Positions 56,040 to 64,000 of a stretch of DNA of 64,000 bases are shown in pieces. The position numbers and the translations under genes were made by a program. The stretch covers positions 1-64,000 of the forward strand of contig JALJCO010009116.1 in NCBI GenBank assembly GCA_023101725.1. The letters run 5' to 3'. How positions within the stretch are numbered: position 1 is the stretch's first letter; each line of letters opens with the position of its first letter. Below the pieces are notes generated by a model. The model searched no databases. It was not told the DNA's origin and was given only the letters and a program-made list of their open reading frames with translations. The DNA comes from Atherinomorus stipes. Its lineage: Eukaryota; Chordata; Actinopteri; Atheriniformes; Atherinidae.

Positions 56040-56680
56040 AATCTTAACTTGAAAGTCTGTCAGTCTTGACAGTCAGAGTCTGTCAACTTTCCACAACAGA
56101 CTTGTAGAAGATCTGCAACATCTTGGTGCAGACGTTGAATGATCTCAGCTTCCTTAAGAAGTAGAGTCTGCTCTGACCTTTCTTGTAGATGTAGTCAGTG
56201 TTGCATTTCCTGGTCCTGGTTCTGGTTCTGGTCCTGGTTCTGGTCTGTAGAGTCTGCTCTGACCTTTCTTGTAGATGTAGTCAGTGTTGCATTTCCAGTC
56301 TAGTCTGTTGTCCAGCTGAACTCCAGGTATTTGTAGTTCTCCACCACCTCCACCTCCTCTTCCAGGATGTAGACAGGACTATGCTGCTTATTCTTGCTCC
56401 TCCTGAAGTCAACAATCATCTCTTTAGTCTTGCTGGTATTTAAGATGAGCTGATTGTTACTGCACCATTTCACAAACTGACTGACCAGTTCCCTGTACTC
56501 GGCTTCTTGTCCATCACTGATACACCCCACAACTGCAGAGTCATCAGAGTATTTCTGCAGATGACAGGATCAGAGTTGTACTGGAAGTCTGAGGTGTACA
56601 GTGTAAAGAGGAATGGTGAGAGTACAGTTCCTTGTGGTGCTCCAGTGCTGCTGATCACCATCTCAGACACAAACTAATCT
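56040..56680 (-). pseudogene. LINE reverse transcriptase fragment (L2-like)
   Basis: Minus-strand frames read MSEMVISSTGAPQGTVLSPF (from 56670), ...QFVKWCSNNQLILNTSKTKE and VEVVENYKYLEFSWTTD. They parallel the + strand LINE at 22130-22620 almost word for word. A 50-bp segment (GTAGAGTCTGCTCTGACCTT...) is duplicated around a TGGTTC repeat at 56205-56245. Confidence 0.8.
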
Positions 56681-56904
56681 AATTTAAGACAAATTTATGA
56701 ATTAAATCTAAATTGAAAATGTAAAAGCCTGAAAAGTCTTTATCTTCCCTTTACACACCAGTTGTGTGTCCCTTTCTGAGTTCAGGTGAAATCACAAATT
56801 CTGTTATGTTACATTTGAAGGAGATTTGGATTCAGGTGCAAATTACTAAAGTTATCGCAGTACAAACAATCTTATTCCCTTTTTTTGGACTAAGATGCTC
56901 TACA

Positions 56905-56985
56905 ATTTGTACTGGAAAGACACCAGTTGATTGGAAGGTATGGCACAACCACACATATTTTAATAAGTATACTCCTACCCACTCC
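56905..56985 (+). repeat. Partial third copy of the 300-bp repeat
   Basis: TACTGGAAAGACACCAGTTG ... TTTTAATAAGTATACTCC recurs here. Confidence 0.75.
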
Positions 56986-57077
56986 TTTGAATATTTCTCA
57001 TGAATTGTATTACTGTTACATTTATTTGTACTTAATAACGTACAATAAACAATGAATGAATATGTACACTGTAATCT

Positions 57078-57563
57078 TTATAATGGCAGTTTAAATATGT
57101 CTGCTAAGGATTGAAAAGAGCCTGGAAGATCTTTTACCAACTGCTCAGCGACCACTTTCTCCACAACCTTTGAGAAGACAGGAAGTATACTTATTGGTCT
57201 ATAATTGCTGATGACTTGTCTCCTGTTTTGTAGATTGGAGTTACAATAGCCAGTTTCAAGATACTGAGTAATGTCCTGGAATGATCTGTTAATTATTATG
57301 GTAATTGGCACCGTTAAGTACTTATTATATATGTTATTTGGGAAATATTGTATCAAGTCCATGGACATGCTTGGCTCTGGAATTTGACATGGACAAAAGA
57401 ATTTAATCTCGAACTCATTTATAGGTTCGAGATGGACGAAAGTTTCCTCACGTGTTAAAGTTTGATGACAGTGTTTGATTTTTAAAGTCTGACCTGATTT
57501 TAAGACATTGTTGATGACATACTCATTAAAGGGACTAGAGGCAGGAATTAAAAAAACAAACAT
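57078..57563 (-). pseudogene. LINE reverse transcriptase N-terminal part
   Basis: A minus-strand frame of 161 codons contains SNYRPISILPVFSKVVEKVV, a hallmark block near the start of the polymerase domain of APE-type LINEs (NYRPISLLPxxSKxxE). The fingers and palm with the catalytic YxDD are absent because the element is truncated at about 57070. Upstream it is separated from the endonuclease by an insertion. Confidence 0.7.
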
Positions 57564-57581
57564 GCTTGTCCATTTTTTTAA

Positions 57582-57989
57582 ATACTAATGGGAGATGAGG
57601 CGCTAAATACCAAAAATAACGTTTCCACCACGTTTCTCTCCGTTGCCTTGAACAAGCTGTGTGCTGCAAAATGCTGCAATTCAGTGTCTGAATTTCCCGC
57701 GCTGCCCTGCGGACGTGACGTCAAATGACCTACATCCGCAGTTTTGAGACAGGAACAAGACGGTTGCGGTAAATTTAAACACTGTAAGCGATAGTTATGG
57801 ATTCTTCTGCCGTCAGCAAACGATCCAGATCTACTGAAAGACACTAAAACGTGGAACTATGAAGAAAAACTGTAGTAAACAACATTATAGCTTCAGTTTG
57901 TGCTCCGTGACGGCTTGGCTGGTGGCTGCGGTTATCTGAAGCACCAGTCGCGGCAGTCGCAAGTTTAGCTTCTTAATCTTGCCGTCCCT
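57582..57989. mobile_element. Insertion within the LINE (possible TTAA type)
   Basis: A GC-richer 408-bp block interrupts the LINE between its endonuclease-linker and reverse transcriptase frames. TTAA sits at both borders (57578-57581 and 57990-57993). The right end reads TTGCCGTCCCT, as in other TTAA MITEs, but the left end is only weakly complementary. Confidence 0.4.
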
Positions 57990-58311
57990 TTAAAATGTTC
58001 TGCTATGACCAAACTATCACTTTGATGTTTTCCATTTATATTTAGTTGTATGACATCATTGGCTGATCGTCTCTTACCTAAAAGTTTATCTACATCTTAC
58101 CTTAATACTCTATTGTTTCCTTTTGCTTCTTTAATAATTGTTAGAAAAAAATTGTTTTAGCTGCCTTAAGTTGTGACATGACCATATTCCTGTAATTTTT
58201 GGATATGAGACAGTCTGCGGGGAGACCAGACTTTTAGGATTTTTTGAGGAGAGTTCATTTTCTTTAACAGAAGCCAAAAAGATTAATCAAACCAATTAAT
58301 TTGGTTTTAAT

Positions 58312-58802
58312 TTAATTCATTTTCAAACTATGCTGCTTTGTTTCTGGGCATGAAAGGTACCAGTTTTCTATGTGTTTATTTTTATTTTGTGAGTCAGGTA
58401 ATCTTCGTGCAATTAAAGATAACCTATGATCGGATAAACCAGTAATTAGATTATAGATTTTTGGTATATGATCTGGTTTATGTGTAAATATTAGATCCAA
58501 TAAGGTTTGAGATGAGCTACTTGTTCTTTTTGGGCTGTTTATTAATTGTATCAACTGAAACTTAGTTGTAAGATCCTTTAGTTTTTTTTTTTCCTTTGAG
58601 TTTTGTCAAGCCAGTTTAAATCGAAGTGCCCCATTAAGATTAATTCTTTGCTGACATACTTTTTGAGCACCTCTAATAGGTGATAAAAGAATACATCTTT
58701 GGCAGTGGGTGGTCTATAAAGTGACCAAACAGAAAAAGACATTTCAGCAGACAAAATGATTTTGACTCCCAACGAAGGGGCCGGTAACCTGCATGTTTTC
58801 AT
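58312..58802 (-). pseudogene. LINE endonuclease fragments
   Basis: Minus-strand frames give VWSLYRPPTAKDVFF, then ELILMGHFDLNWLDK, then SSSSQTLLDLIFTHKPDHIP and LITGLSDHRLSLIARRL. These are the APE endonuclease blocks YRPP, GDFN (here GHFD, so both key residues are changed) and SDH (kept). A frameshift separates the two frames near 58570. The nuclease is inactive. Confidence 0.7.
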
Positions 58803-58869
58803 GGTCTACCTGCAGAAACCCCATTGAGTCAGACTCAGAGTTGGTTGACGCTTATCCATCGATTTGACT

Positions 58870-58945
58870 TAGGTGTGTTACAGCAGGGAAACCATGAAAA
58901 AGCGCAGGACACCAGCCCTGGAGGACCTGGATTGAGGATCCCTGC
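58870..58945. mobile_element. Truncated hAT MITE
   Basis: GTGTGTTACAGCAGGGAAACC ... CTGGAGGACCTGGATTGAGG is the right part of the CAGTGTTTC family (45293-45503, 61676-61888). Confidence 0.6.
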
Positions 58946-59379
58946 AGTCTAGGCCTTCTTTCACATAAATCATGACTCTCTACCGTCAGCCCTATCTTGC
59001 CTATATACATTATAACCTGCAATATTAAATATTCCCACAGGTTCTGTTGGAGACAACCACATTTTTTTAAAAACATAAAAAACCAAGATATGTGTGTTGG
59101 AATTTGACGACAATTGCTCTGATTTAGATAAAGGCCTAATGCTTCTTATTTTTAAATGGCCACCAAATAAACCCTTACGCTTCACCTTCCGTTCCTATAA
59201 GACTTTTGCATGGTTTACTGTCTGGAATATTTTTGTTGCTTGTTGGTTTCCCAGTGTGCATGATTTCATAATATTTTCCTATTTCTTAACAGTCTGACTG
59301 CCTGGAAGGATCTAGCCTGGTGGTAGCTGTGCTGGAGCCTGTGTCTGATGATGCCTTCTCCTCTTTAATGGTGGAGGTA

Positions 59380-60180
59380 GCCAGCAGCAGATGTAATCCA
59401 GATAGGCGTGGGGGAGGCCCAGCCAGTGGTGGGGAGGGCCCAGTTAGTCTGGGAGGAGGCCCAGCTGGCAGTGAAGGAGGCCTTGCTATTGTAGCAGTGA
59501 AGGAACCCCAGGTAGCAGTTGGGGAGGCCTGGCTAGCAGTGGAGGAAACCCAGGTAGCAGTGGGGGAGGCCTGGTTAGCAGTGAAGGAAACCCAGGTCGC
59601 AGTGGGGGAGGTCTGGTTAGCAGTGAAGGAAACCCAGGTAGCAGTTGGGGAGGCCTGGCTAGTAGTGGGCCACTTTTGGTTAGCAGTGGAGGAAACCCAG
59701 GTAGCAGTGGGGGAGGCCTGGTTAGCAGTGAAGGAAACCCAGGTAGCAGTGGGGAAGGCCTGGCTAGCAGTGAAGGAAACCCAGGTAGCAGTTGGGGAGG
59801 CCTGGCTAGTAGTGGGCCACTTTTGGTTAGCAGTGGAGGAGACCCAGCTAGCAGAGGGGCAAGCTTGGCTAGCAGTGTAGGAGGCCTGTAGCAGTGAGGG
59901 AGCCTGGCTAGCAGTGAAGGAAACCCAGGTAGCAGTTGGGGAGGCCTGGCTAGCAGTGAAGGAAACCCAAGTAGCAGTTGGGGAGGCCTGGCTAGTAGTG
60001 GGCCACTTTTGGTTAGCAGTGGAGGAGACCCAGCTAGCAGAGGGGCAAGCTTGGCTAGCAGTGTAGGAGGCCTGTAGCAGTGAGGCAGGCCTGGTTAGCA
60101 ATGGAGGAGGCCCAGGTAACAGTGGAGGAGGTCTGGCTCGCAATGGAGGAGGCCCGTCAGTAATGGGGGAAACCTGGCTA
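59380..60180. repeat. 42-bp minisatellite made of two 21-bp half-units
   Basis: The repeat alternates GTAGCAGTGGGGGAGGCCTGG and CTAGCAGTGAAGGAAACCCAG, each 21 bases and mutually similar. A higher-order block with GGGCCACTTTTGGTTAGCAG appears three times (about 59668, 59814, 60000). Both strands are open through much of it (186 codons + strand; 285 codons minus). This follows from a unit length divisible by three. It sits within the interrupted LINE. Confidence 0.9.
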
Positions 60181-60238
60181 ACACTAGAAAAAGCTTAAAC
60201 TGCAGTGGAGGGAATCTAATAAGCTCTGTGCATCATAA

Positions 60239-60710
60239 GCCCCGTTTCCACCAGCGGGTCTGGGTTGGGTCAGGCCGGATCGGTCAACGTTTTTTTTCAT
60301 CTCCACAGATAAAAACTGGGACGGGTACCCTTATATCCGACCCGACCCGGCCTACTTTTTTGGCACCCTTCGGTAGGGGTACTGATCTAACCGATCCAGA
60401 CCAAAGAGGTGGAGCTAACACATAGCAATACATTGATTTGTTGAAAAATCTCACTTCCCTCGTGACCAAGTGTAAAAACAAAGCCGGGGTGACTCCTTTT
60501 GTTTCTGTCATGTGTGGCGCGGTGTTTTGGTTAAACGGCGTTGCACAGCGATGATGTCACGCGATCACGTAGCAGCGCTGTCCAGCGCCTCCAGAGTGGG
60601 TACAGGTTGCTGTGGGGACGCAGCGTGAAATCAACACATCCGTACCAAAACCCACCCGATCCGGCCTGGCCCGACCTGACCCGACCCAGACCCGCGGGTG
60701 GAAATGGGGC
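60239..60710. mobile_element. TIR MITE family A, complete copy
   Basis: GCCCCGTTTCCACCAGCGGG and CCCGCGGGTGGAAATGGGGC are inverted ends, with further inverted GGGTCGGGTCAGG-like words. The 472-bp copy defines the family inserted in lysozyme intron 3. Flanks (CATAA, TTTAG) give no exact target duplication. Confidence 0.75.
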
Positions 60711-60719
60711 TTTAGTTGG

Positions 60720-60995
60720 CATTAGGTGTTGTCCAGGTAGTAGCTGCAATCCCTTTGCTAGTACTTGAGATCCAGCTAGCTGACAGTGTGTTGAAGTTTG
60801 CTGTGACTGTATAGCATCAATGTGTTTCAGTGACACAGGACCAGGCTTTATCTCAACATCACCAGCCAGGAGCAATATCATCATGAAGTGCACAATTCTT
60901 GAGCAAGATTTAGATTTGGATGATTGTCCATTTTTACGTGGAGGTGGCCTTGCATGTCCATCATCCTGCACTGTTGTGAGGGGAAGTTCTGACAC
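60720..60995 (-). pseudogene. LINE N-terminal segment with 2A-like motif
   Basis: From ATG at 60995 the minus-strand frame includes IVHFMMILLLAGDVEIKPGP (60837-60896) followed by VSLKHIDAIQS. DVExNPGP is the 2A ribosome-skipping consensus, known in some APE-type LINEs at the N terminus of the replicase. Here Asn is replaced by Lys (DVEIKPGP), which is expected to abolish skipping. The hydrophobic stretch before it is also typical of the LINE version. The frame then runs into the MITE at 60710. Confidence 0.6.
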
Positions 60996-61079
60996 AGCTT
61001 GGCTGAGCAGAGGGTCTGATTTTCTACATTTTGTTGAGGACTAACTGAGCACACCAGCAAGTATAGATACGAAAGCAAG

Positions 61080-62110
61080 TAACAAATAGATTGATAGCAT
61101 ATGATCTTTTAAAGCTTTTTGTGGTTTTAAAAAGCTTTTGGGGGAAACACATAGGATCTGCCAAACTGTGTGTCTGCACCACGGCAGCCATCTTGCCATC
61201 CTGAAGGCCTTCCTCTTGTGGTTGAGAGCTTTCAGGTCGCATGTGATCCAGGATTTATTGTAAGCAGTAAACCGTCTCAGCTGGCAGCGTGGATGTCTGC
61301 AGAATTTGACATATTCTGTGATACAGTCAGTCATGCTGCAAAGATCTTCCCGTGTGGATCACACTTCCCAGTCTGTAGCCTCAAAGCAGTCTGCAGTGCC
61401 TCTTTGGCCTTCTGATTCCACCTCCTAACTGTCCTTGTAGATGCAGGCTGCCATCCAACATGAACAACATACTTTGGTGTCTGGAGGACCAGGCTGTGAT
61501 CTGACCCACCAAGTGGGGGGAGGGGCGGTGGCTCTGCATGCGTCCTTAGCATTTGCATACAGGAGGTCCAGTGTTCGGTTGGCTCTGGTAGGGCAGCTAA
61601 CTGGTAAAAGATTGGTCAGGTTTCTCCAGTGTAACATTGCTAAAGTCCCCAGTGATGGTGATGAATGCATTAGGGCAGGGTTTCCCAATCCTGGTCCTCG
61701 GGGACCCCTGCCCTGCTTGTATTCCAGGTTTCCAACTCCACCACATCTGATTCAGATCATGTGAACTGATCATCAAGTTCTTTGCAAGCTGCTAATGAGC
61801 CTTTCATCTGAGTCAGATGTGTTGAAGTAGAAACATTTTGAAAACCAGCAGGACAGGGGTCCTCGAGGACCAGGATTGGGAAACACTGCATTAGGGTGCT
61901 GGGTTTATAGCTGTGATACAGTGGAGTGGATGGTGTCATGCACTGCCTCTGCGTTGGCTGATGGGAGATGTAAACCGCTACAACAATGGCGGACTGAGGG
62001 ATGTAACATCAGCACACTCCCACCACAACCAGTTCAATACTTGCCAGGTGAATCTCTGGCTGGACTGCCTGGGTTTGCTACAGGATGTTCTGCATGACCA
62101 TGAGGTGATG
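61080..62110 (-). pseudogene. LINE endonuclease and linker fragments (L2-like)
   Basis: Minus-strand frames read TRANRTLDLLYANAKDACRA, then PLGGSDHSLVLQTPKYVVHV, then RTVRRWNQKAKEALQTALRL, and MTDCITEYVKFCRHPRCQLR with NKSWITCDLKALNHKRKAF. They parallel the 20-kb LINE (TRENKMLDLFYANTKNAYSS, GRSDHNLVLLTSTYKP, RRTIKTWSTEAEDALRGC). Frameshifts and a hAT MITE (61676-61888) break it. Confidence 0.75.
61676..61888. mobile_element. hAT MITE with perfect 8-bp TSD
   Basis: CAGGGTTTCCCAATCCTGG and CCAGGATTGGGAAACACTG are the ends, flanked by CATTAGGG at 61668-61675 and 61889-61896. 213 bp, same family as 45293-45503. Confidence 0.95.
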
Positions 62111-62391
62111 TCTAGTGTGGGTGGGCGATAGCTGCTGGTGGGATGTGAGGGGGCCAGCTGTGGGCATGCTGGAGGTGGTCGGCATTTTATCCACTGGTGG
62201 CTTATGCGGTTGTGGCACCATTGCTCTAGAGAAAGTTGCCATCATGTCCTGGAACATTTGGGAGTTTGAACGTTGCTGTTCCTGCATCATCTTGAGTAAT
62301 TCCTGCTGCAGTTTCGTAATATTCTCAGATATAGTTTTCTCCTCCTCTGTACGTTTTGGGTCTGTCTGGTCAACTTTTCCTGTGTAAAATG
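62111..62391 (-). other. Unassigned minus-strand open frame
   Basis: From ATG at 62290 the frame reads MMQEQQRSNSQMFQDMMATF and continues Pro/Thr/Ser-rich. A Gln/Met-rich coiled-coil style like this is common in the C-terminal part of transposon accessory (Myb-like) or gag-like proteins. No domain can be named. Confidence 0.3.
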
Positions 62392-62789
62392 TAGGGATGT
62401 AACGATAACCGGTAAAATGGTTAATCGTGATAAAATTTCCAACAATTCGTAATACCGCTTCAAAATTTAATTATCGTGAAAACCATGACTGATTACTGCA
62501 CTTTGAAAAACTCCCAGTGATACTGCTTATTGGCTAGAAAAGCAGCAGCAGTCCCAGTTTGCGGTGTTTAATTTATGAAAACATGGCAGAAGGCGACGAA
62601 GGCACCCACGTGTACAGTAATTTTGAGATTTTTCCCCCTTCAAAAAGGACAAAGTAGGCATTTAGACCCATTTTGGATATATTTAAAGATGCTGGGGGGT
62701 ATTTCTATAATACCATGATTAAAATGATAACCGTGATCATTTTGGTCACAATAACCGTGATATGAAATTTTCATATCATTGCATCCCTA
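62392..62789. mobile_element. hAT MITE with perfect 8-bp TSD
   Basis: TAGGGATGTAACGATAACCG and TATCATTGCATCCCTA are inverted ends, flanked by GTAAAATG at 62384-62391 and 62790-62797. The interior holds further inverted ATAACCGTGAT words and no transposase. Confidence 0.95.
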
Positions 62790-62799
62790 GTAAAATGTG

Positions 62800-63470
62800 G
62801 TTCTCCAGAAGACTTGCAGAAACATCACTGCTGCTTTTTCTTTGCATGCTTGTGCTCCAGGAATTGCCCACTGGAGGTTTCAGATCAGGTTCAGGTCCAG
62901 GCTCAAGCTGGTGGAGCCTTTGTCCTCTCTCATTAACATAACGATGGTGTCGTTCACACCTGAGTTAGGATGTCAGCTCAGAGCTAATCCAGCCACCCAG
63001 AGTCTCTCGGGGGAGGGGGTTGAGTGGGGCTGTGTTCTTCCTGAAGTCCACAATCATCTCCACTGTCTTCAGTGTTGAGCTTCAGGTTGTTCAGCCCGCA
63101 CCAGGACACCAGGAGCTCTGTCTCCCAACTGTTGGAGGACTCATCTCTGTCAGAGATTAGACCAATGAGGGTGGTGTCACCCACAAACTTCAGGAGTTTG
63201 ACAGACTGGTGACTGGAGCTGCAGCTGTCGCTGTACAGGGAGAAGAGCAGAGGGGAAAGAACACAGCCCTGAGATGATCCAGTGCTGATGGTCCAGATGT
63301 TTCTATCCCAGCTTCACTTGCTGCCTCCCTTCAGACAGAAAGTCTGTGATCCACCTGCAGGTGGAGTCCAGCACATTCAGCTGGGAGAGCCTGATCTGCT
63401 GGAGAGATGGATGTTGGTACTGAAGGCAGAGCTGAAGTCCACAAAGTTTGACCTGACGAAGATCCAGTGG
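62800..63470 (-). pseudogene. LINE reverse transcriptase fragment, third family
   Basis: Minus strand: QHWTIS-type block, LSPLLFSLYSDSCSSS-like block, then KFVGDTTLIGLISDRDESSN (the position of the FADD catalytic box, here FVGD), and LVSWCGLNNLKLNT followed by MIVDFRK-like residues. This is an L2-like LINE distinct from the copies at 22 kb and 56 kb. One catalytic Asp is replaced by Gly. Confidence 0.7.
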
Positions 63471-63640
63471 GATCGAAACGTTGGAATTAATGCAGCTGGG
63501 AATAAATGTGCAGTCCTTTTTCACTTTCCATGCAACCATAGCAAGACAGAAGAAGCTGAACACACTGGGACATGAGAAAAAGACAACCTGAGTAACATCA
63601 CAAACAACAGAGGAACACATTCAGAGATGGGGGGCATTCC
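63471..63640 (+). repeat. Dispersed fish repeat fragment
   Basis: GACGAAGATCCAGTGGGATCGAAACGTTGG ... AATAAATGTGCAGTCC is a familiar dispersed phrase (GACGAAG...CGAAACGTT...AATAAA) in fish genomes, here with no defined ends. Confidence 0.45.
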
Positions 63641-63879
63641 CCATCTATAGCCTCATTTTAAAAACTCCCTCCATGTTGTTGGGTCAAAGAATGATCAGTG
63701 ATGAATGCACGGCCGTTTGTGCAATCTAAACTATCCTGGTTGAGATTTGGTTTGAAGAAGAACTAGACCACATCAGTATTTTTTACATCTCTATACCAAC
63801 ACATTCAGTGCAAAAGAAAAAAATATTTACTTTGTACGACTAAAACTTCAGACTTATTGAAAGTCATTTTGTATTATTG

Positions 63880-64000
63880 AAGGTGACAATTACTTTTCAC
63901 TTTTTGTACTTAAGTACATTTCAAAACATTTTTACTTTTACTTAAGTGAAACAGTTTGACCGAGTATCTGTACTTTTACTTTAGTAGGAAATGTGAGTAC
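63880..64000. repeat. ACTTAAGTA-rich fish repeat, cut by window end
   Basis: TACTTAAGTACATTTC, TTTTACTTTTACTTAAGTG and GTACTTTTACTTTAGTAGG are repeated words of a common teleost hAT-like MITE terminus. The element continues beyond the window. Confidence 0.5.

Larger units (their letters stand above)
57060..61010 (-). mobile_element. Second LINE family, minus strand, broken by insertions
   Basis: Read 5' to 3' on the minus strand: an N-terminal segment with a 2A-like motif (60995-60720), a TIR MITE (60710-60239), a Ser/Thr/Pro-rich minisatellite-encoded region (60180-59380), endonuclease pieces (58802-58310), an insertion (57989-57582), and the start of a reverse transcriptase (57563-57078). 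The remainder of the reverse transcriptase is missing. It differs in sequence from the 20-kb LINE. Confidence 0.65.

Noticed and set aside
59286..60143. A 285-codon open frame on the minus strand and a 186-codon frame on the plus strand.
   Set aside because: Both arise from a 42-bp minisatellite with unit length divisible by three; neither looks like an independent gene.
1..64000. CRISPR arrays, rRNA genes or an operon-like gene cluster.
   Set aside because: Tandem repeats seen are mini- or microsatellites; no spaced identical repeats with unique spacers, and no compact gene order, were found.

Overview
The window reads as nuclear DNA of a ray-finned (teleost) fish. It is AT-rich, carries spliced exons with canonical GT/AG borders, and is packed with repeats typical of teleosts: Tc1/mariner, hAT, PIF/Harbinger-like and TTAA-targeting DNA transposons, L2/CR1-like LINEs and microsatellites. 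No bacterial-type operon, CRISPR array or rRNA gene is visible. I recognise only one host gene, a C-type (chicken-type) lysozyme on the + strand. Its exons 2, 3 and 4 lie at 550-708, 1317-1395 and 3834-3900; exon 1 is upstream of the window. The three exons join in phase and keep Glu35, Asp52 and all seven cysteines expected downstream of exon 1. Intron 3 has been inflated to about 2.4 kb by nested transposons.

Layout. 1-3960: 3' part of the lysozyme gene with a TIR element and a large fold-back element in intron 3. 4.0-9.3 kb: common fish repeats, two abutting TTA-flanked Harbinger-like elements (one with a Myb/SANT-like exon, one with a MADF-like exon) and a further TIR element holding a tRNA-like relic. 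9.3-19.1 kb: hAT, Tc1/mariner and TTAA-type elements, a palindromic AT-rich array, and TA and CA microsatellites. 20.25-23.06 kb: a 5'-truncated, frameshifted LINE with endonuclease and reverse transcriptase. 24.7-33.2 kb: TTAA-type MITEs, including one nested inside another. 33-43 kb: mostly low-information DNA with LINE tails, MITEs and tRNA-like tandem units. 43.9-50.3 kb: a Tc1 element carrying two younger insertions, then a decayed hAT transposon with BED-finger and transposase exons. 51.4-54.2 kb: a tandem segmental duplication and a LINE fragment between 300-bp direct repeats. 54-64 kb: hAT fragments, a 37-bp minisatellite, and several minus-strand LINE pieces, one with a degenerate 2A-like peptide and a 42-bp minisatellite.

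The window's main value is as a record of transposition history. Several insertions can be read to the base because target-site duplications are intact and, in three cases, a paralogous empty site lies elsewhere in the window. No new biochemical system is evident. The most unusual observations are two Harbinger-type elements sharing one TTA, the crowd of unrelated TTAA-flanked MITEs, exon-like sequences kept open inside non-autonomous elements, the degenerate 2A-like LINE N terminus, and the 300-bp direct repeats around a LINE fragment. All calls come from reading the sequence; no database search was possible.
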